64,000 nucleotides of DNA from Sipunculus nudus (GCA_026874595.1 CM049310.1:2108001-2172000); one strand, 5' to 3'; positions 1 through 10,906 are shown, counted from the first letter of the stretch. The notes: generated by a model not told the origin, from the sequence alone. A program made the numbers and translations.

Positions 1-789
1 AGCTGTGCCATGGCAGGCTGCAAGTGTTTTCCAAGAACGATAACATTTTTTAAAGCTACATTTCAGTGCATAACAAGACACACTAAGCAATAATAATTGT
101 TAGTATGTTGAAACGTGGTTTTGTAAAATTGCAATGTATACAAAAAATTGGAAGTTGTTTAAAATGTTTATAATTTTGTGATATATTATTATTAAAAATT
201 GATTGTGCATTTGCCTTTTCAATTGAAATTATTACTTTATTATATGCCTTGTCCCATAGTCTAAAAATGTAGTCTGAAAAAGTAAATATAAAATATAAAA
301 ATTACACATTTATTTCTACATACACCGAATAGTTCAACAGTTAGTACAGAATTAGAATACCTTATTGGTAAAATAGAAAATAATACATTTGCTACCGCCC
401 TTATAATACGAAATGTAATTTCTCACAGTTATTTGATATACACATGCCAATTAATCTTAATTATTCATGTTCCCCATGTTATGCTTACATCCTTAATGTT
501 ATTTTAAATGAGAGGGTCTTGCCTATATCCGGCAACTGTCACACCAGTGAAGTGTGTTATACAGTGTGTAACCATCTGATAAAAAAGAGAGAAAATAGTA
601 TATTAATATTTATTATTTTAAACTATTTATTATTGTATTTTATTTATTTTAAACTACTATAAACTATAAAATTTCTGGGTATTGTGGAAAAAGGAATTGG
701 GACCAAGTTTATGATTCATTTTGTTACGCTTCGATATTTGGACTTAACTTTTTTATTAAAATACAAAATTAGATTTATTAAAATAAATG
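1..789. other. AT-rich DNA, no gene seen
   Basis: Low-complexity AT-rich sequence. The only open frame of any length (444-662, +) becomes leucine/tyrosine-rich AT translation and has no recognisable motif or splice context. Nothing else is supported. Confidence 0.6.
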
Positions 790-985
790 ACGCACTGAGA
801 ACGTCGAGATGACGTGGTAAGAACGTGCTGAAAACGTACAACAGACGCCATGGACGTTCACAGAACGTGAAGAGAACCTAATTGGGACTTCTTGGACGTA
901 AAGAGAACGTATGCAAAACGCCAAGGACGCGCTGATGACGTAATTAGAGCGCACAATGAACGTAGTATGGACGTACAATTGACTC
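790..985. repeat. 11-bp phased ACGT-core array
   Basis: The motif ACGT, usually as GAACGT, TGACGT or GGACGT, or a one-to-two-base variant of it, recurs at 790, 801, 812, 823, 834, 845, 854, 865, 876, 887, 896, 907, 918, 927, 938, 949, 960, 971 and 982. Steps are 11 bp except three of 9 bp. Bases between cores vary freely. The period is close to one helical turn. The unit is not a multiple of three, so the minus-strand open frame across it (778-978) is probably incidental. TGACGT is a CRE/ATF-type half-site, but binding is not implied. Confidence 0.8.
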
Positions 986-2479
986 AGTCAAGAAAGGATG
1001 GCGACCACCTGCGATCGACCGCGCTCAAGTTTTACAGGAAAATTTTGTCGTAGAGGGTTGGCGATCATGGCGACTCTGCGACGACTTTTGGAGACCATTG
1101 TACGTTCAACACCGCGACCACCACGTTTCCCGAGAACGTGGTGATCGTAGTGTCTAGAACGTGCATGTGTGAAAGGGGTTTAATATGAGATCTGTTGGAA
1201 ATACGGGAGCGCTCACACGATCCGCTGTACTCTGACGTCGTTACCAAGACTACAAGTTCTTCTGTATTGGACTCGTGCGCCCCAGTCCTCACTCTCTACA
1301 CCTCTCGTCTCTGACGAACCTTAATCTACCGCTGGCAACACCTGAGCGCCTTCTGTTGGCCTCGTTGATGCACCCTGCGTCGACCATGCGGTTCTGCCGT
1401 GCTGTTTTGCGTCTCATCAGTCTTCCACATCCCGGGATGTCCGCTAGCCCGTCAGCTGGACATGTAGTTCACCCACTCTGCGCCCCTGTGCTTACCGTCT
1501 CGCCGCTATGGTCTCAACCGGGGTAAGAAGCTATCAGAAAAAAATACACAGAAATACTACATAACTTCTACGGGTACTTCGAATAATACGGAACGCATGC
1601 CCTGCACACGCCAAGCGAAACAACATTGGCAGTGATGCATGTGATGCCCTAACGGTGGGTGGCATTATTAACAATACTAATGATACACCATATACTGACA
1701 TGAATACCCCGTATTTCCCTCAATTATAACGTGCCTGGAAAACACGATGCGGATGGAACGACAGCTCCGACTAAAAACTGTCCACAAACATTTAAGCATC
1801 CTTCTGCTCTACAATGCATTATTATTAAAATTATGCCTGTCAACACTGCTGTGCACTGGGGATTACAAATACGTTTACTCCACGAAACATCGAACTAACC
1901 ATTTTAAAATGAAGTCTTTAACGAAACCTCCTTTAAAAAGTCTACTTTAAATATTCCCTATCTGTCTTCATACATTCATATTGTGAGATAAAAGTAAAGT
2001 ATTTACAATCTGTATTCATACTGTGAGATAAAAGTAAGCATTTACATTTACATGAAAGTGATAAGTGGGAACAACTTACGGGTCTTCGCTGGACCTCCCT
2101 CGTCGCTGGTTGCTGTGGGTCTAGTGTGACAAACCACAGCCTGAAGCCCTTTTAATTACCGGACTCCGATGAAAGGTACTGACTATTCACGAGGTTCGTG
2201 AATAACAATCACTTAACAATAGGCAAAGTGCTCGGTAGCCCTATGAATATTCATTAACTTCGATACGCTAGTTAAGCCATTTGCACACGCGTCGTATCTC
2301 CTCACCTCTGAACTGGCGACCTATGAACCTACTGACCAAAGCAACCCGAGCACTTGGACCCAATGTGCCGAATTACAATGGGCACTCAATCAGCGGAACA
2401 GGAACGGACTCCTTGACTTTGACAGTTTGATCGAATCAGTGTGATCTAGATTCTATTGGCCAAGAAGTGCTAGGGATGT
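986..2479. other. No gene recognised
   Basis: ACGT cores continue to about 1170 without the 11-bp phase. Open frames at 1065-1292 (-), 1275-1526 (+) and 1747-1950 (+) show no family motif. The stretch 2050-2470 may be degraded upstream retroelement sequence, because recognisable gypsy sequence begins just after it, but I could not read a domain there. Confidence 0.5.
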
Positions 2480-3960
2480 GAAGCTGAAAATAAAGTGTTG
2501 CGATCATTGTGTTCGATGGAAAACAACCACAATGCAGTATGCATGGGTCTCTGGTTAACGTGTATTAAACTTATCCAATGGCCTTGATTATCTAGCCTTG
2601 GAGCAATTAATGGGTGGTTATAATAATAGTAACTGTTCATTTTACCCGATATGCCATAACTATCCCTACAAAGTGCTCAGTCTACAGCTAAGGTATTGTT
2701 TGACAATTTTATTGTGCACTTTGGATTTTCTGCAAGGCTACACAGCGACCAAGGTAGGAATTTCGAATCTGAGATTATTAAACAATTATGTAAAATTTCT
2801 GGAATAAGGTAAAGCCGCACTACTCCTTACCAACCCCAAGGGAATGTGAGCGATTCATCCAACTGCTTCTTCAGATGCTTGGAACGCTTACTACAGATCA
2901 GAAGGCGGACTGAAATCCTATGTACCTAACTTAGTACATGCCTACAATGCTGCCAAACACGACACTACCGGATATTCCCCATGCTATTAGATGTTTGGAA
3001 GGTATCCTCGGTTACCGATAGATATTGCTTTGGGAATAAGTCCCGAAAAGGAGAGAGTCTGACCTGCGAGAGTATGTCCCAGATTTAGAGAGAGAATGTC
3101 ATATACGAATGATACAGCACGAGTCGCGGCGAAAAAAGCACCAGAGAGGTCAAAGAAAGCTATGACATGAAACCTGCCTTGCAAGCTGGTGAACGTGTTT
3201 TAGTAAAGAATGTTGCCTTTACAGGGAACAAAAACTTGGTTACAGATGGAAAAAGGGTGTTTTTGTAGTCTTCGAACGCCCAAATGATGATATCGCGGTT
3301 TATGTGGTAAGCAAGGAGAACAGGAAGAGTAAAAGAAGAACGCTTCACAGGAACATGTTACTCTCTTTGGCAACAATTCCATTACAGAGAGATAAAGTCT
3401 GTGAATCAGGAAGTAGATGCTAATGAGTCAGAAGAGTAAGTAGCAGAGTCGAAAAAAGAGTTGTTGTTGCCACGAACTATACTAAATCCGACAGCACCTG
3501 AATTCGTGCCAGTATATACTGTTGATGAAGAGGAAATTCTTGACAGTAGGGTTGATGTTGAAACAGACATATCCGAATTAGAGATGCAAGGGCCAGAAAC
3601 TGGATAGAAAAAAGACGTTGAGCTTATAATTGGAGAGTAGAAAGCTAAACCAAACAGTTTGCCAGAGGACGTAGAAGAGATTGTAATGGAGCGGGAAGAT
3701 ATTATGATGGACGGAAACAAGTGTCAGGCACCTGCTGAGTCACGGGATAGACCTGTCCCTAGTGTGAGGACGAGAAGGGTCCATCCATATCCAACATCTC
3801 TTGGATCAACAAGAACTCGCCAACCTCACAGTAGCTTTAGAGATGAAAATTGTGTATTTCCTAAAAGTTTAGCAGACACGGTCCATTTACTGATACAAGT
3901 CAAAGACGATTTTCCATCTTAGATACCAACACTAACTTCCGCAATAATAGATCTGGACCG
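2480..3960 (+). pseudogene. Ty3/gypsy pol remnant: integrase and tail
   Basis: Fragments in three frames reproduce a Ty3/gypsy integrase in order. A zinc-finger end (CDHCVRWKT) lies near 2500. The first catalytic Asp is in LDYLALEQ (about 2595-2620). The second is in HSDQGRNFES near 2740, the TTPYQPQGN stretch is near 2818, and the catalytic Glu is in CERFIQ near 2850. Next come HAYNAAKHDTTGYSP (about 2940) and GRYPRLPIDIALG (about 3000). The C-terminal domain shows VLVKNVAFTG near 3200 and RRTLHRNMLL near 3330, followed by an Arg-rich tail (3659-3922). In-frame stops (near 2808, 2986 and 3175-3210) and several frameshifts interrupt it, so it is dead. Reverse transcriptase and gag were not found upstream, so the copy is also truncated. 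The mutations are scattered substitutions as well as indels, which argues for genuine decay. Confidence 0.85.
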
Positions 3961-4048
3961 TGATAGTAATTAACTAAGCGATTAATATATCTTTATATAA
4001 GCATTCATTTTACCTATCTATATTTGCGGGATGGAAAAAATTTCTTAG

Positions 4049-4340
4049 TGGGAGAGTGTGTTACCATTCATATAAAACGTGTTATTTAACTTCAGTCACG
4101 TGTTTATTTTACGCGCCAAAATGGCCCATCTCTAGTTACGTCATTTTCTTTGATGAAGTCATTGTGACAAGATTGGAATCATTCGTTGACAGGAGATGGC
4201 GATTTATTTTTGTATTTGTGTCGACAAGAAGTTATTTTGATTGTTTCTTGGAACAATTTAAATCCACATGTATATGTCAGAACAATTGCTCTGAAGTGTA
4301 GATTGCATAAACCTATAAATGAAAGATAAAGTAAGATAAT
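4049..4340 (+). repeat. Possible 3' LTR of the gypsy remnant
   Basis: About 90 bases after the pol tail, a purine-rich run (GTGGGAGAGTG) is followed by TGTTACCATTC, the usual polypurine-tract then TG start of a 3' LTR. The far end is not clear; the sequence runs into a poly-G tract at 4355. No matching 5' LTR was seen. A second GTGTTACCATTCAT occurs near 5137, which may be chance. Confidence 0.35.
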
Positions 4341-4354
4341 GTTAATAGTGTATT

Positions 4355-4373
4355 GGGGGGGGGGGGGGGGGGG
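4355..4373 (+). repeat. Poly-G tract (19)
   Basis: Uninterrupted guanines followed by AGGGG; potential G-quadruplex. One of at least 13 such tracts in the window. Confidence 0.9.
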
Positions 4374-4379
4374 AGGGGC

Positions 4380-5693
4380 TCTGTGTCAGGGGAAAACAAT
4401 TTGCAATACCACACATATCTCCTCTCACTCATATTACAGAGCAGGGCAATTTCCCAGTGTTCCTTGTTCCCTTAAACTTTGTTGCTGAATTGTAAAATGT
4501 TTTTTTTTCTAAACTTTTCAGTCCTCTATACAGGAACATACCATATAAAATTTATCTTATATTTATGTTTTTCCATGTGTGGTTATACCTTTAGTCTTGT
4601 TTTTCCCCCAAATTTACGTGGGTAGGTTGATAGGTATGTCTGTGTCTGGGTCAAGTGCAGAAGGTTAATGCTTCAGTATAGGGACAAATACTTCAGAATC
4701 TGACAGGTACAGGCCCTAATTTGGCCAGGTCCAGTAGCTCACCACCGTGCGCTGCATGGCTTTACACACGTGGACGCCATACCTTCTAATTAATCAATAA
4801 TAATGGCTTACCCCTAACATAGCCCAGGAATAGTTCTAAAACCTAACTGGTAATAGTATACTCAAGCATAAGTACAGGGGTCTATACTTGAGTACAAGTA
4901 CTCAGTTTTTATTTAATTTAATAAAATCTGATTTAAAAGTGATCATTTATTTTTAACATATTAACATCTTAATTTTATGAATGTATCTAAGTATTCCTAC
5001 CATGTTGATACCACCATTAACTGTGAACAATTGAGTGTTGAAATTTTATATATACAGTTGATAATCAACTGAAGCAGGCAGATTTAGTATTGGACACACT
5101 TATTCAGCAGATCTGATCATATTAATATAACAGGAAGTGTTACCATTCATTAGTCTTTTGCTAAATAAATCCTCAGGATGTATGGCAATTTGGACTGAGA
5201 TCTAGTTGACAACACATATGTTCATCAGATCTGCTCACAGGCAGGTACATATTATTCCATATAGTGAATGTCTAGATCCAACTGCTCCTCATAAAGCTAA
5301 AATGTTCTGCACTCATCATGGTATGATTATGGTGAGTAGATATTTGGCTCTTTATGTTAAAGACTACTTGATTAGTGCTAAAAAACTGCTTGATTTTTTA
5401 GTATGTGGGTGGCACTGTACATGTAAAAAGTACAAAGTACAAGAACAGGGCAAAGTGGCAAAAATTTTGTAAATGGTTATACGTACCAAGAACCAGTACA
5501 CGTACTTTATCCAAGCCTGGTATGTGTGTACTGTCAGGTATTTATGTCTCTCCTGTGACTTCTAGTATGACTGTTGAGAAGCTAATTCCGCCAGTGAAAG
5601 TATGTCAAATGTAAGCCTCGTGCTCTATTTTTGGGTATCTTCCTCTGCCTGTGTCTGTATAAGATAGTTACTTATGAATTGATCACCCTTTTA
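4380..5693. other. Unassigned; weak exon-like frames
   Basis: Open frames 5206-5472 and 5405-5614 (+) contain locally coding-like stretches, such as HKAKMFCTHHGMIM just before a GTGAGT donor at about 5331. A second stretch ends at a GTAAGC donor near 5611. They could be 5' exons of the MADF-type gene that follows, but no known domain is visible in them. Confidence 0.3.
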
Positions 5694-5867
5694 GGTAAAA
5701 GAAGTAGAGAGAAGAATGAAATCTCTCCGTACAATGTGTGGGAAAAAAACGAGTAGTAAGGAGTGGAATCTCATCAAAATGTACCAAGAAGAAAACAAAG
5801 CTGTTGAGGCTTTTGAGTTTTTTTATCCCATCATATGAAGCAACGGGCATCACGAAGTGATCAACAG
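5694..5867 (+). pseudogene. MADF-domain exon of a PIF/Harbinger accessory gene
   Basis: After a TTTTAG acceptor the frame reads VKEVERRMKSLRTMCGKK, the third-helix core of a MADF (Myb/SANT-like) domain. Such proteins are encoded beside the transposase in PIF/Harbinger elements and help it enter the nucleus and bind the transposon ends. The domain continues as FLSHHMKQRASRSDQ only after a one-base shift in a T7 run at 5818-5824, and the exon ends at an AG|GTAATT donor at 5867. The first half of the domain was not found upstream. The shift lies in a homopolymer, so an assembly indel is possible. The rest of the protein appears to lie at 7690-8460 on the same strand, which would put the minus-strand transposase inside its intron. 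Confidence 0.6.
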
Positions 5868-6146
5868 GTAATTTTCTTAAATTTAACAATTGTGCTCCAA
5901 CATATATAATTGTGCTATCACATATATACAACAAATACATAAAACATAACACTCATGTCAACATACTGTACAAACTAAATGAAATCATGGTTTGATCAAT
6001 TACATGAAGTACAAGAATATTGATGATTACATGTTCAGGGATTACCAGTTAAATCATATTTTCTTTCCAGGACACACTGCCCAAATTGCTGTTGAAATAA
6101 TCTTTAAATCATCCCTCAGACTTTTGCGGAGATGGTGACGCTGCGC

Positions 6147-7614
6147 CTACTTGATACTTGAATTGAACAGAATTCCCCAGATGTGGGCTTTTATTGCTGC
6201 AGTGTCACATCCAGCCCCATAGGAATTTGACAGAATGGTACGCATCATGTTATGCAATGCACACGCTGCAAGAACAACACTTTCTACATTTATAGGATCC
6301 AGTAAGATTGGTTTAAGGAAAACCCTGTGTCTGTTGGCAAGGATGCCAAAAGCATTTTCTACACATCGGTGGGCACGGCTGAGTCTATAGTTGAAGATGC
6401 GCTGTTCTCTCCTGAGGTTTCTGTTAGCTGAAGATGCGCTGTTCTCTCCTGAGGTTTCTGTTAGTTGAAGATGCGCTGTTCTCTCCTGAGGTTTCTGTTA
6501 GGGTAAAGATGCGCTGTTCTCTCCTGAGGTTTCTGTTAGGGTAAAGATGCGCTGTTCTCTCCTGAGGTTTCTGTTAGGGTAAAGATGCGCTGTTCTCTCC
6601 TGAGGTTTCTGTTAGGGTAAAGATGCGCTGTTCTCTCCTGAGGTTTCTGTTAGGGTAAAGATGCCCTGTTCTCTCCTGAGGTTTCTGTTAGGGTAAAGAT
6701 GCGCTGTTCTCTCCTGAGGTTTCTGTTAGGGTAAAGATGCGCTGTTCTCTCCTGAGGTTTCTGTTGGGGTAAAGATGCGCTGTTCTCTCCTGAGGTTTCT
6801 GTTAGGGTAAAGATGCGCTGTTCTCTCCTGAGGTTTCTGTTAGGGTAAAGATGCGCTGTTCTCTCCTGAGGTTTCTGTTAGGGTAAAGATGCGCTGTTCT
6901 CTCCTGAGGTTTCTGTTAGGGTAAAGATGCCCTGTTCTCTCCTGAGGTTTCTGTTAGGGTAAAGATGCGCTGTTCTCTCCTGAGGTTTCTGTTAGGGTAA
7001 AGATGCGCTGTTCTCTCCTGAGGTTTCTGTTAGGGTAAAGATGCGCTGTTCTCTCCTGAGGTTTCTGTTAGGGTAAAGATGCGCTGTTCTCTCCTGAGGT
7101 TTCTGTTAGGGTAAAGATGCGCTGTTCTCTCCTGAGGTTTCTGTTAGGGTAAAGATGCGCTGTTCTCTCCTGAGGTTTCTGTTAGGGTAAAGATGCGCTG
7201 TTCTCTCCTGAGGTTTCTGTTAGGGTAAGGCTTCAGTAAATATTTTCTGAGGGGGAAATGCTTCATCAGCAACCAAGGTGAGCGTTTTTTTGCTCCTCTG
7301 TATTTGGACATGGTACTGGTTGTGGCAGGTTTAAGGTGTTACACTCCATAAGTTCTCTGAAAGCTGTTTCCCTGATGACTCCCCCATCTGATATCCTGCC
7401 TTTTGCACCAATGTCCACAAAAAGAAAACGGTACCTGGCATCAACAACTGCCATCAGTACCAGCGAGAAGGAATTCTTATAGTAGAAGAACCTTTCTCCT
7501 GAGTATGCAGGCTTTCTAATCGTCACATGCTTTCCATCTACAGATCCTATACAATTCAATAAAGCCTCATACTCATCAGCCACTTCCATCCAGTCTGCTT
7601 GGATACTTGGGCAC
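6147..7614 (-). pseudogene. PIF/Harbinger (HARBI1-like) DDE transposase
   Basis: Read on the minus strand, the frame starts after a TTTTCAG acceptor at 7615 with CPSIQADWMEVADEY. The DDE_Tnp_4 core follows: NCIGSVDGKHVTIRKP (first Asp), then VVDARYRFLFVDIGAKGR with ISDGG, then LVADEAFP (second Asp region). After the minisatellite it resumes as QRIFNYRLSRAHRCVENAFG (catalytic Glu), ACALHNMMRTILS, and a stop at 6147-6149. Frameshifts fall in the A7 run near 7285 and the C5 run near 7253 (minus-strand bases). The 38-bp array at 6391-7228 splits the domain between the second Asp and the Glu. These transposases cut and paste elements in the nucleus together with the MADF partner. The 5' exons were not identified. 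Two shifts are in homopolymers, but the array alone would inactivate the protein. Confidence 0.85.
6391..7228 (-). repeat. 38-bp minisatellite, about 22 copies, inside transposase
   Basis: The first two units are 37 bp and the rest 38 bp, with only a few single-base variants (for example GCCC for GCGC near 6661 and 6930). The unit is the transposase coding segment for PYPNRNLRREQRIF, as the intact flanks show, copied in tandem. Since 38 is not a multiple of three, each copy changes frame. High identity between copies means recent expansion or homogenisation. Confidence 0.95.
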
Positions 7615-7689
7615 TGAAAATGTAAAAAATGTATAGCATAATTAATGTAAATACATATGTAAATAAATACGGAAAATTTATTATATGGA

Positions 7690-8460
7690 GAAACCCACAG
7701 CAAATGCACATACAGTACAGATAGATAGTCCATCCACTGACTGTCCATCCACTGACAGTACAGCTAGCTTGACCAAAAAGGCTTTTCATAGAAAACGTAT
7801 GCCCGGTCCAGATACTCCAGCTGCACCAAAGAAGAAGTGTTTTATTGAAGCCAGAAGGACTTCATGCGTGCTGTAGTTGATGGTTTACATTCTGAAAAGA
7901 AAAAGCCAGAACCCACAGATTATGTGTCGGTTTTCTTAGAGCATGTGGGTGGTCAGTTACAAAAAATATCAGACAGGAGACAACGGGTAATTGTTCCGCA
8001 CGAAATGAAGAAGCAGTATTCAAAGGCCTTATGTAGGCATGGCATTAACATGAGCACAATCCACCCCCATCGAGAACATTTCAGTTAAATCGCACAACAG
8101 CATGAACCTACCCATACCACATACCAAGGCAAAGCTGAGGATATTTCCATAATCCAAACACTCCAAATATTTCTCCAGTTGGCAAGTTTCCAGTGTTTGG
8201 CACACCTCAAGCACACTATGGGAGTGCATCTCCGACGTTGTTTCAGATGGGACAAAATACCAGCCCTGCCCCCCCCCCCCCCAGTATTCAAACAGTGGTT
8301 CGGACATGTCTTCACAAATCACAGATGACATCAGAAGCCCAGGCATGAATGAAACAGGGAAAGATTTGGATTTAGTCAACAAGGAAACACGAGGAGACAA
8401 GATTTTCCCACCATCTGGCCAAAGCTCAGAAAATTCTGCTGCACCAAAACTTGGTCAGTG
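7690..8460 (+). pseudogene. BESS-like 3' part of the MADF-type gene
   Basis: The plus frame around 7760-7860 is basic and proline-rich (AFHRKRMPGPDTPAAPKKK), like the linker after a MADF domain. After a one-base shift near 7860 it continues FMRAVVDGLHSEKKKPEPTD and DYVSVFLEHVGGQLQKISD, which resembles a BESS motif (aromatic/acidic helix followed by basic helix). A further frame (about 8145-8460) gives a Pro/Ser/Gln-rich tail ending at a TGA near 8459, crossing a C14 tract. MADF plus BESS is the usual architecture of this transposon-derived family. The first exon of the minus-strand transposase would overlap this region, so both genes of the element appear interleaved. Frame changes make it a pseudogene, or the locus contains assembly indels. 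Confidence 0.55.
8269..8282 (-). repeat. Poly-C tract (14)
   Basis: Uninterrupted cytosines on +, within the Pro-rich tail of the MADF/BESS remnant. Confidence 0.9.
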
Positions 8461-8639
8461 ATATATATAAAGAGGCTTCTGCTAATGTCGGGCATATGCA
8501 GTAACTTCACAGCATGTGGTGTGTATACACAATAATTTTGGGCCATTGCTCCCACACATTCAATCTGTTGATCATGCACAATGATACCTAATCACTGACT
8601 GTAATTGCACATTTTTTTTTATAAAACTAATGCTCCTGG

Positions 8640-9650
8640 TAAAAAAGTCTTCTTTGAACTCTTGTTGCTTGCCAAAATCGAAGCATGTTGGTCACTTTCG
8701 TATGTCTGTTTGTATAATTTCATGACTCTACAGGCCACAATGTTGCAGCAATTGCTTTCAAACTTGTACACATGTTAGACAATGAAAGATACTGAAACTT
8801 ATTGTTTTTCGTCAATATAGGTCAAAGGTCAAGGTCAAGGTTATTAAAAACTTTTTTGTTTTATTTTCATCATAACTTCGTCATTATTAGTCCTATCTTT
8901 ACAAGCTCAGGCTCAATTTCTTCCTCTGAGCCTTTTCCATAACCTGGTCTGGTCGACTGGTCTTGATCTTGTGTCACTTGGTCAGTCTGTCTGTCGTTTT
9001 GTCAGTTGTCGTCAACTTCGCCCGCTTCCTGGTTCTTGCGTCTTACTTATAGCATTCTACAGGCCACAGTTTCGCAGGTATCATTTTGAAACCAGTACAT
9101 CTTCTGTCTTACACCTATATCTCAAAAGGGATTTTTCATTTTCAGGATATAGTCTCTAGGGGGCGCTACAGTCGAACCTTTCCAACATGTCATTTTTAAG
9201 CCATAAACTATAAACCTCAATTACATAAACTATAGCTTATTTTCTTCCTCTGAGTCTTCTCCATAAACTAGTTAAGTCATAAGATCTCAATCTTGTGTCA
9301 CTTTGTCAATATGTCTGTATATTTGTCAGGTGTGTCAATTTCTCCTGCTTGCTGCTTCATGCGTCTTACATATAACATTCTCCAGTCCTCAGTTTTGCTG
9401 GAATCATTTTGTAACTTTCATATGTCGTATGTCTTAAAGATTTCTGGAAGTTCTATGTGTATTGTCTAAATATGTCAAAGGTCAAGGTCATCAAAACTCG
9501 TCAAATCTTATTTCCCTCATAACTTTGACAATATTGGTCCTATCTTCACAAGCAATGGCACATTTTCTTTCTCTTCTTCCTTGCTCAATCATCTTACTAT
9601 TTCTACTTCATTTCCGGCAAGCACTCGACCTCAGGTCGTCTAGTTTTGTT
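8640..9650. repeat. Diverged tandem repeat with AGGTCA hexamers
   Basis: Two diverged copies of a unit of roughly 400-500 bp follow each other. Shared landmarks are TCTTGTGTCAC (8965, 9292), TTGCGTCTTAC/ATGCGTCTTAC (9037, 9360), the CTACAGGCCACAGTTT / CTCCAGTCCTCAGTTT pair (9057, 9381), and GTCAAAGGTCAAGGTCA (8820, 9475). The AGGTCAAGGTCA runs are typical of a widespread bivalve interspersed repeat. No coding potential was seen. Confidence 0.65.
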
Positions 9651-9659
9651 TAGTGATGC

Positions 9660-10500
9660 TTACCTTCGCTCTGTGAAATACAGTGCATGGTTTTAAGAAG
9701 GATAATTTCTGACATAGATTTTTGCTTTCAGTGGGTTTACTTTTTAGAGAACAACCTTAATAGTACTTACATAAGTGTTTCGTTGTTACAATGCTTTCCT
9801 GCATAATGGTTATATTTTTTTTATATTTATGTGATTGTTCATTCATAATACTGCATTAAGTATCATTATGTTTCAGAATTCTGCATTCATTTATTTTATT
9901 TGTCCAAGGAAAGGTTGAGCCCATATAAAAGTGTAATTCATATGATACAGGAAGGACTCCTGCATACAGCTAACTGGTTACTAAGTTGGAGGTATGGTAA
10001 GGTTTGCAAATTTAAAAAAAAATTTGTATGTCCAGAATATGATTAAAGAAATGCAATTCCTTATAAGTGTTATAATTCATTCATATGTTTTGAGAGTTTA
10101 ATAACCATTGATTAAAGATGCAGTGTCTTTTTTTCCATTTTAACCAAAGAGTAGTACTGCTGTGAGCATTATATACCTACGGCTGAAAGAGTTACCAACC
10201 AGGCCGTACAGAATCATGGACAAAAGTTTATAGTTCACAACTTTAAAGAAGATATTTCAAACAGTTAATAGCAAACTAATATTGTACAAATTTCACAAAC
10301 CTTGAAGAATTCCTCTCTGAGAACCTGATATATAACCTGACAGGTTGGTGGCACTAAAATACTAATGCTGCAAGGTGAGACACGGCAGAGGTATGCTAGA
10401 CTGTAATAGCTATCACCTGAAATATTGAATATAAAATTCTCAAATTGGGCAACACATCACTGGAAATGCCAAGCGAAAAATGCTTTGATAGCAAATTATA
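9660..10500. other. No gene seen
   Basis: AT-rich sequence with no open frame or repeat that I could support. Confidence 0.5.
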
Positions 10501-10525
10501 GATCCAAGCACCCTTTGAACTACTT

Positions 10526-10630
10526 TATATATATATATATGTTTGTGTGTGTAGAAATAAAACGTCAAATAGACTATATAATTTACATATGTAAATAAAT
10601 ATTCTAAAAAAAATTTATATATATATATAA
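10526..10630. repeat. TA microsatellites
   Basis: Two short TA runs (10526-10540 and about 10615-10629) separated by AT-rich DNA. Confidence 0.8.
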
Positions 10631-10693
10631 ATACATATATATTTCCATAACATCAAGTTTGTATATATACATATATCCCGAACCGGCTTTACC

Positions 10694-10776
10694 TGACGTA
10701 ATGTCGTAATTTCACCATGGGAACCGCAAGACATTATGTCTTGAAGACGCCCTGGTGAAATTTATGACGTCACAGA
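10694..10776. repeat. Imperfect hairpin with CRE-like ends
   Basis: TGACGTAATG...TTTCACCATGGG on the left pairs with CCCTGGTGAAA...TGACGTCA on the right. The loop contains AAGACATTATGTCTT, itself a near-perfect 15-base palindrome. It may be a small foldback element; the right end holds a full TGACGTCA site. Confidence 0.6.
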
Positions 10777-10906
10777 CGTATCTGGTATTTTTATGGTTAC
10801 CACAGATCATCAGTTGGCTTGAACTACCACCATTTTGACGTGTTCTAGCTTTTTTTTAACAAAACTTGAACTCGCTGAGAGATTAAGTGAAGAGATAGTA
10901 AGCAAA

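Noticed and set aside
4040-5150. Full LTR pair marked by GTGTTACCATTCAT at 4047 and 5137
   Set aside because: The sequences after the two copies diverge at once, so they are not matching LTRs.
6391-7228. Telomere-like TTAGGG in every unit
   Set aside because: TTAGGG occurs once per 38-bp unit by chance; the unit is transposase coding sequence and lies internally.
8029-8400. 123-codon minus-strand open frame
   Set aside because: It is antisense to the BESS-like tail, crosses the C14 tract as poly-Gly, and has no transposase motif.
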